Source: Streptomyces mirabilis (lineage in GTDB: Bacteria; Actinomycetota; Actinomycetes; Streptomycetales; Streptomycetaceae). Taken from it: DNA of 64,000 nucleotides. The notes below the pieces were generated by a model, which was not told where the DNA came from, did no database searches, and worked only from the letters and a program-made list of their open reading frames with translations. The translations under genes were made by a program, and so were the position numbers. The DNA is taken from the NCBI RefSeq assembly GCF_018310535.1, contig NZ_CP074102.1:7626001-7690000 (forward strand), in the 5' to 3' direction. This document shows positions 51,755-60,557 of the stretch, piece by piece (position 1 is the stretch's first letter; every line of letters begins with the position of its first letter).

Positions 51755-52915
51755 ATGGCCGGATCGCCGTTCGCGTGGATCGACGAGCAGGCGTACCAGC
51801 GTCGCCAGGCCGGACTCGTCCGTACCCTGCGCCCCCGCGCCGCCGACTCACCCCTTCTCGATCTGGCGAGCAACGACTACCTCGGGCTGGCCCGCCACCC
51901 CGAGATCACGGAGGCCGCCGCGGCGGCCGCCCGCCGCTGGGGCGCCGGCGCGACCGGCTCGCGGCTCGTCTCCGGCACGACCGAACTTCACGGCGAACTC
52001 GAACGCGAGCTTGCCGACTTCTGCGGCTTCGAGTCCGCGCTCGTCCTCTCCTCCGGCTACGCGGCCAACCTCGCCGCCGTGACCACGCTCGCGCCGCACG
52101 GCTCGCTGGTCGTCTCGGACGCGGGCAACCACGCCTCCCTCATCGACGGCTGCCGGCTCGCCCGGGGTGCGACCCAGGTCGTGGCGCACGCCGACCCCGA
52201 AGCCGTGCGCAAGGCGCTGGGCACGCACGAGGGTCCCGCCGTCGCCGTGTCCGACACGGTCTTCTCGGTGGACGGCGACGCGGCCCCGCTGGCCGCACTC
52301 GCCACCGCCTGCCGCGAGCACGGCGCGGCGCTGCTCGTCGACGACGCGCACGGGCTGGGCGTCCTGGGCGACGGCGGCCGGGGCGCCCCGCAGGCCGCGG
52401 GGCTCGCGGGTGCCCCGGACGTGGTCGTGACCGCCACGCTCTCCAAGTCGTTCGGCAGCCAGGGCGGCGCCGTCCTGGGTCCCGCCGCGGTCATCGACCA
52501 CCTGGTCAACGCGGCGCGCACCTTCATCTTCGACACCGGTCTCGCGCCCGCGGCGGCGGGCGCGGCCCTCGCGGCGCTCAGGCTGCTGCGCCGTGAGCCG
52601 GAGCGCGCCGCCCGGGCCCGTGAGGTGGCGACGGCGCTGCACACCCGGCTGACCGCCGAGGGCCTGGAAGCCGTACGACCGGACGCCGCCGTGGTCTCCG
52701 TGCGCGCGCCGTCCCCCGAACAGGCCCTGCGGTGGGCCGCCGACTGCCGCGAGGCGGGACTCGCCGTCGGCTGCTTCCGCCCCCCGTCCGTGCCGGACGG
52801 CATCTCACGGCTGCGGCTGACCGCTCGCGCGGACCTCACCGACGCGCAGATCGAGCACGCCGTCGGCGTGATCAGCTCAGTCCGGCGACAAAGCCCTCCC
52901 AACTGGCGGGAGTGA
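51755..52915 (+). CDS. bioF: 8-amino-7-oxononanoate synthase
   Basis: A 386-residue PLP enzyme that condenses pimeloyl-ACP/CoA with alanine. The PLP lysine is in TATLSKSFGSQGGAVLG near residue 231; LLVDDAHGLGVLGDGGRG binds the cofactor ring. The start ATG 51755 follows GGAGG (51743-51747) by 7 nt. It is divergent from bioBAD. Its 3' end overlaps the convergent DUF397 gene by 44 bp. Confidence 0.94.
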   Translation: MAGSPFAWIDEQAYQRRQAGLVRTLRPRAADSPLLDLASNDYLGLARHPEITEAAAAAARRWGAGATGSRLVSGTTELHGELERELADFCGFESALVLSSGYAANLAAVTTLAPHGSLVVSDAGNHASLIDGCRLARGATQVVAHADPEAVRKALGTHEGPAVAVSDTVFSVDGDAAPLAALATACREHGAALLVDDAHGLGVLGDGGRGAPQAAGLAGAPDVVVTATLSKSFGSQGGAVLGPAAVIDHLVNAARTFIFDTGLAPAAAGAALAALRLLRREPERAARAREVATALHTRLTAEGLEAVRPDAAVVSVRAPSPEQALRWAADCREAGLAVGCFRPPSVPDGISRLRLTARADLTDAQIEHAVGVISSVRRQSPPNWRE

Positions 52916-53096
52916 ACAGCAGGGCGGGGCCCGCCTTGTTCTTGGAATCGCGCACCGCGACCAGTCCGGCCCAGGGTCCTGGGCCGGGTCGGGCCGTCTC
53001 GACGCAGTTGTTCATTCCCGTACTGCGGCTGCTGCGCAGCCATCGCACGTGGCGGAGTGAAGTACTGGAACGTACGTACCGAGGCAGTGCAGTCAT
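52872..53096 (-). CDS. DUF397 domain protein
   Basis: A 74-residue DUF397 protein: VRWLRSSRSTGMNNCVETAR, then VAVRDSKNKAGPALLFTPAS and WEGF. These small proteins nearly always follow XRE/DUF5753 regulators in Streptomyces, and some pairs behave like toxin-antitoxin systems. It starts 12 bp after the XRE stop, in one operon. Its 3' end is antisense to the end of bioF. Confidence 0.88.
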   Translation of the reverse strand: MTALPRYVRSSTSLRHVRWLRSSRSTGMNNCVETARPGPGPWAGLVAVRDSKNKAGPALLFTPASWEGFVAGLS

Positions 53097-53108
53097 GGGG
53101 GTGCCTCC

Positions 53109-53966
53109 TTACGCGCCGTCACCTATCCCGGCGATGTAGTCCAACGAGTCCTCGGGTGAAAGGGCGTGGAACTGAAGGGCGTTGAAGGCCTCGGTGTAGG
53201 CCTGAAGGTCTTCTTTCCGTTCGAGATAGAGGCTACTCGTCAAGTGGTCGAGAACAACCACATCCAGATCAGTTGTGTTCGGAAATGAGAAGATAACGAA
53301 AGGCCCGGTGACGCCGATATGGGCTCCCGCGGCGAACGGCAGTACCTGAAGCCGCACTTGAGGCAGGGTTGCCGCCTCCCGCAGTCGCTCCAGTTGCCGA
53401 GCCATCACCTCCGGGCCGCCGACCTCGCGTTTTAACACGGCCTCGTCCAGGACCGCGGTCAGTTCCAGCGGGGGATTCGAACGCAGGACGTCCTGCCGGG
53501 CGAGGCGCACCTCGACGAGTGCGTCGAGCTTGTCGTCCTCCAGGCCGCCGACGGCGACCCGGGTCACCTCCCGCGCGTACTCGGGTGTTTGGAGCAGTCC
53601 GGGTACCACCGAGGTCTCCAGCGTGCGCATCCCGCTGGCCTGGGACTCCAGACTGATGAAGTCGCGGTACGCGGGCGGCAGGACCCCGCGGTAGGCGTGC
53701 CACCAGTGGTGGCGTCCATTGCCCTCGGAGCCCGCGAGGCCGACCAGGAGCTCCCGTAACTCGGGCTCCGTGACGGCGTAGGCGTCCAACAGGCGCTCCA
53801 CGTCGGCCGGTTTCACCCCACTGATACCGGTCTCGATGCGGCTCACCTTCGACTGGTGCCAGCCGACGAGACGGGCCGCCTCACCACTGGTGAGGCCCAC
53901 ACCGGCGCGCAGCGCGCGCAGTTCGGCACCGAGCTTGCGGCGGCGCACCGCGGGACCGTGCTGCAT
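53109..53966 (-). CDS. XRE regulator with DUF5753 (WhiJ-like), two TTA codons
   Basis: A 285-residue regulator: N-terminal HTH_XRE (LRALRAGVGLTSGEAARLVG; WHQSKVSRIETG) and C-terminal DUF5753 (VPGLLQTPEYAREV; LEDDKLDALVEVRLARQDVL). WhiJ-type proteins act in development or antibiotic control. Codons at 53759-53757 (PELRELL) and 53435-53433 (EAVLKREV) are TTA, so bldA should be needed. ATG 53966 has GGAGTA upstream. It heads the operon with DUF397 and is divergent from the HATPase gene. Confidence 0.9.
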   Translation of the reverse strand: MQHGPAVRRRKLGAELRALRAGVGLTSGEAARLVGWHQSKVSRIETGISGVKPADVERLLDAYAVTEPELRELLVGLAGSEGNGRHHWWHAYRGVLPPAYRDFISLESQASGMRTLETSVVPGLLQTPEYAREVTRVAVGGLEDDKLDALVEVRLARQDVLRSNPPLELTAVLDEAVLKREVGGPEVMARQLERLREAATLPQVRLQVLPFAAGAHIGVTGPFVIFSFPNTTDLDVVVLDHLTSSLYLERKEDLQAYTEAFNALQFHALSPEDSLDYIAGIGDGA

Positions 53967-54038
53967 GGCCGTACTCCTTACTCCTTCCGGGCCGCCCAAA
54001 TACGCTCCGCCGTCGCAGAGTTCACCGCATCGAGCGAC

Positions 54039-54054
54039 AGATATATGCATATCT
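54039..54054. promoter_or_regulatory. AT-rich palindrome in the XRE/HATPase divergent promoter
   Basis: A perfect AGATAT-ATGC-ATATCT inverted repeat stands out in DNA of over 65% G+C. It lies 72 bp upstream of the XRE start and 124 bp upstream of the HATPase start. It is a good candidate for the XRE protein's own operator. Confidence 0.55.
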
Positions 54055-54178
54055 CGGTGGATCGCACCCGTGACCGGCCCCGTGATGGCAGTCTGGCGCG
54101 AAGCACCAGTCCGGGACCGTACTCGAACCATCCGCTCCGTGTCGGACTCCGGTCCCGTGGGAAAAGGACGACGTCGCC

Positions 54179-54637
54179 ATGGCAGATCACCAGGAAGCAT
54201 CCGTCACTCTGCCGAGCGATCCCGCCTCGGTCTCCGCGGCCCGGAATTTCGTCGCCGATGTGCTGGCCGAATGGGGCCTGCCGTGCGACGCGGAAGTCGC
54301 GGACACCGTACGCCTGATCGTGTCAGAACTAGCCACCAACGCCGTCCAGCACACTTTCGGCCAGTCGCCCACCTTCACCGTGGACGTCAGGCTCGACCGA
54401 GACGAACACCTGCGGATCGGCGTCACCGACAGCCATCCGCGCTTTCCGAAACGTCTGCCTGCCGCCGTCCAGCAGGACAACGGGCGCGGCATGGTGATCA
54501 TCCGCTGGCTGACCGCCGAGTGCGGCGGCAGACTCGTCGTCCGGCCCACCCGCGAGGGCGGCAAGACGGTTGCCATCGACCTGCCCTGGACGGTGCCGGC
54601 CCAGCCGGTGACGGCCGGCGGCCCACAAGAGCCCTGA
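54179..54637 (+). CDS. HATPase_c anti-sigma-factor-like kinase (RsbW type)
   Basis: A 152-residue GHKL ATPase. The N box is RLIVSELATNAVQHTFGQ near residues 45-62, the G1 region IGVTDSHPRFP near 80-90, and the G2 region DNGRGMVIIRWLT near 100-112. Such proteins sequester sigma factors or phosphorylate antagonists. There is no anti-sigma antagonist next to it; its divergent partner is the XRE regulator. This trio is a standard Streptomyces regulatory set. Confidence 0.87.
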   Translation: MADHQEASVTLPSDPASVSAARNFVADVLAEWGLPCDAEVADTVRLIVSELATNAVQHTFGQSPTFTVDVRLDRDEHLRIGVTDSHPRFPKRLPAAVQQDNGRGMVIIRWLTAECGGRLVVRPTREGGKTVAIDLPWTVPAQPVTAGGPQEP

Positions 54638-54645
54638 GGAGCGGC

Positions 54646-54885
54646 TCAGTTGTCGTGTCTGCGCTGCCCGGCGCGTTCGAAGGCGCCGCGCAGCAGGGCC
54701 CGGAAGGCCCGGCCCGCCGTCTGGAAGGTGCCGAGCGGCAGGGTGCCGCCCGCGAGGCCCGCGAGTTCATGCCGGGCCTGCTCCAGTGCGTCGAGGGTCC
54801 GGCGCGCCCGGACCACGAGCCGCTCACCCGCGTCCGCCGGCCGTGCGGGCCGTGCCCTGGAGGCGGTCACGGGGAGCGCGCTCAC
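54646..54885 (-). CDS. small hypothetical protein
   Basis: A 79-residue basic, Ala/Arg-rich protein from GTG 54885, which overlaps the stop of the DUF6328 gene as GTGA. The middle DAGERLVVRARRTLDALEQA reads as an amphipathic helix. No family is recognised. The start is chosen from the overlap; the longer frame to 54966 is less likely. It is coupled to the membrane gene upstream, so it may assist it. Confidence 0.55.
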   Translation of the reverse strand: MSALPVTASRARPARPADAGERLVVRARRTLDALEQARHELAGLAGGTLPLGTFQTAGRAFRALLRGAFERAGQRRHDN

Positions 54886-55403
54886 GGTTCTCGGTCCGGT
54901 GCTTCTTTCGGAGCCGTTGCCGCGCTGACGACCGTACGTTGCACCACGCGGGGCAGGACGCCCCACAGTGCCACGCAGACGAGCAGGGTGCCCGCGCCCG
55001 AGGCGATCCCGGCGGCGCGTCCCAGTGCCACGTCCACGACGAGCAGCACCGATCCCGTCAGCGCCAGCATGAGCACGCCCATCCCGATCGTGGCCAGGAC
55101 GGAGGAGACCCGCACGATGGTCGGCTTCGCGCCCTGCCGGAACAGCGACCTGTGCAGTGCGGCCGGCGCCGTGAAGAGCGCGGCGGCCACCACGGCCAGC
55201 AGGAGCGTGGTGACGTACGTGGCGCGCTGCACCGTGTCGAGGGACGGGAAGCGCGGGGTGAACGCCAGCGTCAGCAGGAACGCGAAGAGGATCTGCACAC
55301 CGGTCTGCGTGACGCGCAGCTCCTGGAGCAGCTCGCCGAAGTTGCGATCGGCACGCTCGAGGGGCGTCTCGTTCCGTTCCTCGGGGGGAGGTCGTTCAGC
55401 CAT
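54882..55403 (-). CDS. DUF6328 family membrane protein
   Basis: A 173-residue protein with the conserved N-terminal RADRNFGELLQELRVTQTGV, then four hydrophobic segments (near 38-58, 65-85, 100-122, 128-150). The family is common in actinobacteria and of unknown function. It lies between the NlpC/P60 gene upstream and the small gene downstream on the same strand; a strong hairpin (55456-55490) separates it from NlpC. Confidence 0.8.
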   Translation of the reverse strand: MAERPPPEERNETPLERADRNFGELLQELRVTQTGVQILFAFLLTLAFTPRFPSLDTVQRATYVTTLLLAVVAAALFTAPAALHRSLFRQGAKPTIVRVSSVLATIGMGVLMLALTGSVLLVVDVALGRAAGIASGAGTLLVCVALWGVLPRVVQRTVVSAATAPKEAPDREP

Positions 55404-55455
55404 GATGAACGAGTAACCGGTCCGTCCACTTTTCACGCCCCGGGGGGGGTGGGAC

Positions 55456-55490
55456 CCCGAGGGGGTGCCGGCCGGCGGCACCCCCTCGGG
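55456..55490 (-). terminator. terminator-like hairpin after the NlpC/P60 gene
   Basis: Fourteen-base arms CCCGAGGGGGTGCC (55456-55469) and GGCACCCCCTCGGG (55477-55490) pair perfectly over a 7-nt loop. It begins 4 bp after the NlpC stop on the minus strand. No U-run follows. Confidence 0.75.
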
Positions 55491-55494
55491 CAGG

Positions 55495-55968
55495 TCAGCT
55501 GACCCGGCCGTACCAGACGCTCTTCGTCCAGATCTTCTGCAGCTTCACGACCTCCCCGGTCTTCGGGGAGTGCCAGATCTTTCCCTTCCCGGCGTAGATG
55601 CCGACGTGGTACACGTTCCGGCCCGAGTGGAAGAACACCAGGTCTCCGGCCTTGCGGTGGGACGCGGAGATGTGGTGTGTCTTGTTGTACTGCGCCGCGG
55701 CCGTACGAGGCAGCGTCTTGCCCGCCTTCTTGTACGAGTAGAGCGTGAGCCCGGAGCAGTCGAAGCGGCGTGGCCCGGCGGCACCGTACTGGTACGGGGA
55801 GCCCTTCTTGGAAGCCGCGACCTGAAGTGCCTTCGTCGCCAAGGTGGCCGCTTCGGCGTCGGATGCGACGCCAGGAACCACAAGGCTGCCGCCCACGGCG
55901 GCGAGAGTGAGCGCCGAGGCCGTACCGGCCCGGGTCCACATCGACGGGACACGATTGAGCGCAGTCAT
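55495..55968 (-). CDS. NlpC/P60 family cell-wall hydrolase
   Basis: A 157-residue secreted peptidase that cuts peptidoglycan stem peptides. A signal sequence runs to about residue 40 (TASALTLAAVGGSLVVPGVA). The catalytic Cys is in RFDCSGLTLYSYKKAG near residue 70, the His in VYHVGIYAG near 119, and a third polar residue in IWHSP. ATG 55968 is chosen by the signal peptide; upstream sequence is the riboswitch leader. Expression is probably controlled by c-di-AMP. Confidence 0.92.
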   Translation of the reverse strand: MTALNRVPSMWTRAGTASALTLAAVGGSLVVPGVASDAEAATLATKALQVAASKKGSPYQYGAAGPRRFDCSGLTLYSYKKAGKTLPRTAAAQYNKTHHISASHRKAGDLVFFHSGRNVYHVGIYAGKGKIWHSPKTGEVVKLQKIWTKSVWYGRVS

Positions 55969-55984
55969 GCGCAACCCTTCGTCA

Positions 55985-56105
55985 GCCGCCTGTGAAGGAT
56001 GACCTGTCGGATTCGGGCTGGCGAAGTAGCCCGGCCGCTTGCGCGGCTTCACCCCAAGGACCGCCCGGATCTCTCCGGCGACCCGTCTTGCTGGGTCCTC
56101 CACTC
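55985..56105 (-). ncRNA. c-di-AMP riboswitch (ydaO/yuaA)
   Basis: The minus-strand leader of the NlpC/P60 gene holds hallmarks of the ydaO RNA as seen in Streptomyces cell-wall genes: CTTGGGGTGAAGCCGC, a GCAAGCGGCCGGGC region, CAGCCCGAATCCGACAG, and a closing CAGGCGGC. Paired segments such as AGGACC/GGTCC-type arms are visible. The ligand should switch expression off when c-di-AMP is high. The exact 5' edge is uncertain. Confidence 0.7.
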
Positions 56106-56503
56106 CTGCCGATGCACTTCTGTCGACCGGTCATCCGGGCAGCGGCAGGACTCGGCGTCCGCCCGGACCGCCCCGCCGCTGTGGCGGGGGCTTGTCGTCG
56201 GAAGGGATCTTCACGCATGGCAGTCGGAAAATCCGAGCGGAATCGGCGATTTGTGGGGTTACTCACCACTCACCCGTTCGGGTGGACGACCCTCTGTTCG
56301 GGCGATGTTGGGGACACCTACGACGCTCGTACCTGCACCGGAGCGTCTCATTCCGCCTTTCCGCTACGCGCGTTGCGCAACTTTTCGGGTTCCTCGAAGG
56401 GACCTGTGACTACTCCATCAGGGGGTACTCCATCTGGTCCGTTTGAACCCCAGGCCGGACGCCTCGTCGACTCGGCGCGCACGGCGGCCCGGGTGTGGAT
56501 GTG
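56106..56503. other. leader/promoter region of the NlpC gene
   Basis: About 400 bp with no convincing gene. It holds a GCCCCCGCC/GGCGGGG hairpin near 56170-56190, a CACCCGTTCGGGTG hairpin near 56271-56284, and a repeated TACTCCATC (near 56411 and 56429). It probably carries the NlpC promoter and 5' leader. Short frames on both strands look like shadows. Confidence 0.45.
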
Positions 56504-56809
56504 TCAATTGTCGGCGTCGGGCGGCAGAGTGACGCGGGCCGCCCGTCGCTCGCCGTCGAGGACGCGCAGGGCCTGTGCCAGCGTCGGCGCGTGCACCTCG
56601 CTCTCGCCGCGCTGGTGCATCAGCGCGAGGGCGTCCCGCAGCTCGCCGGCCTTGGCGACCAACGCCTGGGCGGCGCGCAGCCCGCGGTAGGTGTCTCCGG
56701 GCCTGGCCGGGTTGATGCGGCCGAGCAGGTCGACCACGTCGAGGTAACGGTCGATCAACTCGGCCTCGGCTCGCGTCAGCGCGGGCAGCGGGGGCAGTTC
56801 GGGCACCAT
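56504..56809 (-). CDS. hypothetical protein downstream of clpP
   Basis: A 101-residue soluble protein predicted almost all helical: LTRAEAELIDRYLDVVDLLG, then AAQALVAKAGELRDALALMH. No family is recognised with confidence. ATG 56809 is 8 bp past the ClpP stop, so it is co-transcribed with the protease paralogue and may be an adaptor or partner; this is inference. Confidence 0.65.
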   Translation of the reverse strand: MVPELPPLPALTRAEAELIDRYLDVVDLLGRINPARPGDTYRGLRAAQALVAKAGELRDALALMHQRGESEVHAPTLAQALRVLDGERRAARVTLPPDADN

Positions 56810-56816
56810 CGGCGGA

Positions 56817-57473
56817 TCACCTCGCGTCGGGTGTGGCGTTCCTCGCACCGGGCGCGGTGCGCGAGGTCTTGCGGCTGGGGATGATCCCGTCCACCAGTCC
56901 GTACGCCAACGCGGCCTGTGCGTCCAGGATCTTGTCCCGCTCGATGTCGGCGGCGACCTGTTCAGGACTCTGCCCCGTGTGCCGTACGAGCATGTCCTCC
57001 AGCAGCCTCCGAGTGCGCATCAACTCCTCGGCCTGGAGGGCCAGATCGCTCGCCTGTCCCTGTACCGGCTCGGCAAGTGACGGCTGGTGGATCAGCACCC
57101 GGGCCCCCGGCAGCGCGAACCGCTTGCCCGGCGCGCCGCCGGCCAGCAGCACGGCGGCGGCCGACGCGGCCTGCCCCAGGCAGGTGGTCTCCACGTCGCA
57201 GCTGACGAACTGCATCGTGTCGTAGATCGCCGTCATCGCGCTGAACGAGCCCCCGGGAGAGTTGATGTACAGCGCGATGTCCTGGTCCGGCGCCAGGTAT
57301 TCGAGGTGCATGAACTGCGCCATCACGTCGTTCGCCGAGGTGTCGTCGATCGGTGTCCCCAGGAACACGATCCGCTCGTCGAGCAGCTTCGAGTACGGAT
57401 CCAGGGTCCGGTGCCCCACGCTCGTCCGCTCGGTGAACTCGGGCAGGACATGACGGGCGGACGGTTCATTCAT
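56817..57473 (-). CDS. clpP: ClpP-like Ser protease paralogue
   Basis: A 218-residue ClpP. The catalytic Ser is in [16 protein letters not shown] near residue 104, the His in [12 protein letters not shown] near 129, and an Asp in [19 protein letters not shown] near 180. The active-site motif GQAASAAA departs from GMAASMGA of housekeeping ClpP, so it is an accessory paralogue that may need a partner ClpP. ATG 57473 has GAGGAGG upstream. An AT-rich repeat region sits between it and the Phd/YefM-like antitoxin gene. Confidence 0.88.
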   Translation of the reverse strand: MNEPSARHVLPEFTERTSVGHRTLDPYSKLLDERIVFLGTPIDDTSANDVMAQFMHLEYLAPDQDIALYINSPGGSFSAMTAIYDTMQFVSCDVETTCLGQAASAAAVLLAGGAPGKRFALPGARVLIHQPSLAEPVQGQASDLALQAEELMRTRRLLEDMLVRHTGQSPEQVAADIERDKILDAQAALAYGLVDGIIPSRKTSRTAPGARNATPDAR

Positions 57474-57497
57474 GGCACGCGCCTCCTCTGAGGGGTT

Positions 57498-57523
57498 CTG
57501 TAAAAAATGTACAGGACGTACAG
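57498..57523. promoter_or_regulatory. TGTACA-containing operator near clpP
   Basis: CTGTA (57498-57502), TACAG (57510-57514) and TACAG (57519-57523) form overlapping inverted and direct repeats; TGTACA is at 57508-57513 and CGTACA at 57517-57522. TGTACA is the core known for YefM-type operators. The A/T-rich site begins 24 bp upstream of the clpP start. Confidence 0.5.
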
Positions 57524-57675
57524 AGTCCGGGAAGGCGGCTCGGCTGACAGCGAAAATCCCTGTGCGCCGCCGGTGGAGGCGCCCGCTCGATCGTGCGAAC
57601 GGAACGCTTTCGGTGGAGCTGGACGAGATCGTCCGCTCTGCGGGGGTGTCGGGGGCCCGGTCTAAGCTGGTGGGC

Positions 57676-57954
57676 ATGGCCTACGAGATTCCGGTGACGC
57701 AAGCCAGGGCTGAGCTCGCCGATCTGATCAACCGGGTGGTGTACGGAGGTGAGCGCGTCGTCGTGACGCGGCACGGCAAGCCCCTCGTCGCCCTGGTCTC
57801 CGCCGCCGACCTGGAGCGGCTCGAGGAACTCCCGGAGTCCGCCGAGGAACAGGTGGTCAGCTCCCTCTCCAGCGTCCGCGAGGTCGCGTCCGCCCCGCGT
57901 GAGCGCCAGCGCTTCGGCATCGCGGCCGAGCACCGGGGGCACGGCGCCTCGTAG
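57676..57954 (+). CDS. Phd/YefM family antitoxin
   Basis: A 92-residue protein of the Phd/YefM fold: [20 protein letters not shown], then [20 protein letters not shown]. No RelE/YoeB/Doc toxin adjoins; it is either an orphan or acts on its own DNA site. TAAGCT (57663-57668) ends 7 nt before ATG 57676, indicating a leaderless transcript. The TGTACA site lies 150 bp upstream, next to clpP. Confidence 0.85.
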   Translation: MAYEIPVTQARAELADLINRVVYGGERVVVTRHGKPLVALVSAADLERLEELPESAEEQVVSSLSSVREVASAPRERQRFGIAAEHRGHGAS

Positions 57955-58096
57955 GGCCCCGGCGACGGCGACGGCCGCGCCGCAGGGCAGGTGACCATCG
58001 CGCCGTATACGGTCGCAGCCACGGCCTCGTCCCGGGCGGCGGCCCCGACGACGGCCCAGGAGCGTCCACGTCGGTCATGAGTGGATCACAGCCGGG

Positions 58097-58128
58097 TTAA
58101 CGTCCTTGAAACGACGGCCAACTAGCGT
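58097..58128 (+). promoter_or_regulatory. GlnR box and promoter of the urease operon
   Basis: TTAAC (58097-58101), six bases, GAAAC (58108-58112) matches the GlnR consensus gTnAc-n6-GaAAc in all but the weakly conserved first base. A -10 TAGCGT is at 58123-58128; the GlnR box covers the -35 zone. Urease is a known GlnR-repressed function in S. coelicolor, so nitrogen control is expected. Confidence 0.65.
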
Positions 58129-58212
58129 GCCCATCCATGCCACCAGGGGTTTTGGTGGCTGCGGCCACCGGACCCCGCACGGTCCGGAGCGAGGACTGTG
58201 AGGTGGGACGCC

Positions 58213-58515
58213 GTGCAACTGACCCCGCACGAGCAAGAGAGGCTGCTGATCCATGTGGCCGCCGACGTGGCCGAGAAGCGACGGGCCCGCGGGCTCAAAC
58301 TGAACCACCCCGAGGCGGTCGCCCTCATCACGTCGCACATCCTCGAAGGCGCGCGCGACGGCCGCACGGTCGCCGAGCTGATGTCCTCCGGGCGCAAGAT
58401 CCTCACCCGGGACGACGTCATGGAGGGCATCCCCGAGATGATCCACGACGTCCAGGTCGAGGCGACCTTCCCGGACGGCACCAAGCTCGTCACCGTCCAC
58501 GACCCGATCGTCTGA
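58213..58515 (+). CDS. ureA: urease gamma subunit
   Basis: A 100-residue structural subunit of urease: [20 protein letters not shown] and [20 protein letters not shown] are invariant-type blocks. GTG 58213 gives the normal family length; GTG 58198 would add five residues and is replaced by a ribosome site role (GAGGTGGG). First gene of ureABCFGD, behind a GlnR-type box. Confidence 0.96.
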   Translation: MQLTPHEQERLLIHVAADVAEKRRARGLKLNHPEAVALITSHILEGARDGRTVAELMSSGRKILTRDDVMEGIPEMIHDVQVEATFPDGTKLVTVHDPIV

Positions 58516-58531
58516 CGGGGGAGCGAGAGCC

Positions 58532-58843
58532 GTGATTCCCGGAGAGATCCTGTTCGCCGACGGAACCGTCGCCTTCAACGAGGGCCGCGAGGTCACCCGG
58601 CTGACCGTCCTCAACGCCGCCGACCGGCCCGTCCAGGTCGGCTCCCACTACCACTTCGCCGAGGCCAACCCCGGTCTGGACTTCGACCGCGCCGCCGCGC
58701 GCGGCAAGCGTCTCAACGTCGCAGCCGGCACCGCCGTGCGCTTCGAGCCCGGGATCCCCGTCGACGTCGAACTCGTCCCGCTCACCGGCGCCCGTGTCGT
58801 GCCCGGCCTGCGCGGGGAGACCGGAGGTGCCCTCGATGCCTGA
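58532..58843 (+). CDS. ureB: urease beta subunit
   Basis: A 103-residue beta subunit; [40 protein letters not shown] and [20 protein letters not shown] are the family blocks. The GTG start at 58532 has GGGGAG upstream. It overlaps ureC by 8 bp, so UreB and UreC are made together. Confidence 0.96.
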   Translation: MIPGEILFADGTVAFNEGREVTRLTVLNAADRPVQVGSHYHFAEANPGLDFDRAAARGKRLNVAAGTAVRFEPGIPVDVELVPLTGARVVPGLRGETGGALDA

Positions 58844-60557
58844 GCTCTCGCGCGCCGCGTATGCCGACCTGTTCGGCCCCACCACCGGCGACCGCATCCG
58901 GCTCGCCGACACCGACCTGCTGATCGAGATCGAAGAGGATCGTTCCGGCGGCCCCGGGCTCGCCGGTGACGAGGCCGTCTTCGGCGGTGGCAAGGTCATC
59001 CGCGAATCCATGGGCCAGGCGCGCGCTACGCGCGCAGACGGCACTCCGGACACGGTCATCACGGGTGTCGTGATCGTCGACCACTGGGGGATCGTCAAGG
59101 CCGACGTCGGCATCCGCGACGGCCGGATCACCGGCATCGGCAAGGCCGGCAACCCGGACACCATGGACGGGGTCCACCCCGACCTCGTCATCGGCCCCGA
59201 GACCGAGATCATCGCGGGCAACGGACGGATCGTCACCGCGGGTGCCATCGACGCGCACGTCCACCTGATCTGTCCGCAGATCGCCGACGAGGCGCTCGCC
59301 TCCGGCATCACGACGCTGGTCGGCGGCGGCACCGGTCCCGCCGAGGGCTCGAAGGCGACGACGGTCACTCCCGGCCCCTGGCACCTCGCCCGGATGCTGG
59401 AGGCGATGGAGCAGTACCCGCTCAACTTCGGTCTGCTCGGCAAGGGCAACACCGTCTCGCGCGACGCCATGCTGTCGCAGATCCGGGGCGGGGCGCTCGG
59501 TCTCAAGCTGCACGAGGACTGGGGCTCCACGCCCGCCGTCATCGACGCCGCGCTGACCGTCGCCGACCGCACCGGCATCCAGGTCGCCATCCACACGGAC
59601 ACCCTGAACGAGGCCGGGTTCGTCGGCGACACCCTCGCCGCGATCGCCGGCCGCGGGATCCACGCCTACCACACCGAGGGCGCGGGCGGCGGGCACGCGC
59701 CGGACATCATGACCGTGGTCTCCGAGCCGCACATACTGCCCAGCTCCACCAACCCGACCCGGCCGTACACCGTCAACACCGCCGAGGAACACCTCGACAT
59801 GCTGATGGTCTGCCACCACCTCAACGCGGCCGTCCCGGAGGACCTGGCCTTCGCCGAGTCCCGCATCCGGCCCTCCACCATCGGGGCCGAGGACATCCTG
59901 CACGACCTGGGCGCCATCTCGATCATCTCCTCCGACGCCCAGGCGATGGGCCGGGTCGGCGAGGTCATCATGCGGACCTGGCAGACGGCCCATGTGATGA
60001 AGCGGCGGCGCGGCGCCCTCCCCGGTGACGGGCGCGCGGACAACCACCGCGTACGTCGCTATGTCGCCAAGTACACGATCAACCCGGCGCTCGCGCAGGG
60101 CCTCGCCCGCGAGATCGGCTCCGTCGAGACCGGCAAGCTCGCCGACCTCGTGCTGTGGGAGCCCGCGTTCTTCGGGGTCAAGCCGCAGCTCGTCATCAAG
60201 GGCGGGCAGATCGCGTACGCGCAGATGGGTGACGCCAACGCGTCCATCCCGACACCGCAGCCGATCCTGCCCCGGCCGATGTTCGGGGCGATCGGACGGG
60301 CTCCGGCCTCGAACTCGTTCAACTTCGTGGCGCCGCTCGCCATCGAGGACGGGCTGCCGGAGCGGCTCTCGCTCGGGAAGCGGTTCGTGGCGATCGAGTC
60401 GACGCGTGGGGTGACCAAGGCCGACATGCGGGAGAACGATGCCCGGCCGCGGGTGCGGGTCGATCCCGACAGCTTCGCCGTGCACATCGACGGGGAGCTG
60501 GTCGAGGCCGCACCGGCCTCCGAACTGCCCATGGCCCAGCGTTACTTCCTCTTCTGA
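58836..60557 (+). CDS. ureC: urease alpha subunit (catalytic)
   Basis: A 573-residue nickel enzyme that splits urea to ammonia and carbamate. The carbamylated Lys is in [12 protein letters not shown] near residue 222; metal His lie in [11 protein letters not shown], and the flap motif [20 protein letters not shown] with its Cys-His-His is near 325. ATG 58836 follows GGAGG at 58822-58826. Its TGA shares a base with the ureF ATG (TGATG). Confidence 0.97.
   Translation: MPELSRAAYADLFGPTTGDRIRLADTDLLIEIEEDRSGGPGLAGDEAVFGGGKVIRESMGQARATRADGTPDTVITGVVIVDHWGIVKADVGIRDGRITGIGKAGNPDTMDGVHPDLVIGPETEIIAGNGRIVTAGAIDAHVHLICPQIADEALASGITTLVGGGTGPAEGSKATTVTPGPWHLARMLEAMEQYPLNFGLLGKGNTVSRDAMLSQIRGGALGLKLHEDWGSTPAVIDAALTVADRTGIQVAIHTDTLNEAGFVGDTLAAIAGRGIHAYHTEGAGGGHAPDIMTVVSEPHILPSSTNPTRPYTVNTAEEHLDMLMVCHHLNAAVPEDLAFAESRIRPSTIGAEDILHDLGAISIISSDAQAMGRVGEVIMRTWQTAHVMKRRRGALPGDGRADNHRVRRYVAKYTINPALAQGLAREIGSVETGKLADLVLWEPAFFGVKPQLVIKGGQIAYAQMGDANASIPTPQPILPRPMFGAIGRAPASNSFNFVAPLAIEDGLPERLSLGKRFVAIESTRGVTKADMRENDARPRVRVDPDSFAVHIDGELVEAAPASELPMAQRYFLF

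Noticed and set aside
54646..54966. longer start for the small gene after DUF6328
   Set aside because: The GTGA overlap at 54885 gives a better start; the extra residues lie inside the DUF6328 gene and look arbitrary.
55992..56690. 232-codon plus frame across the NlpC leader
   Set aside because: It covers the riboswitch and the reverse of the next gene, without domain signs or a ribosome site.
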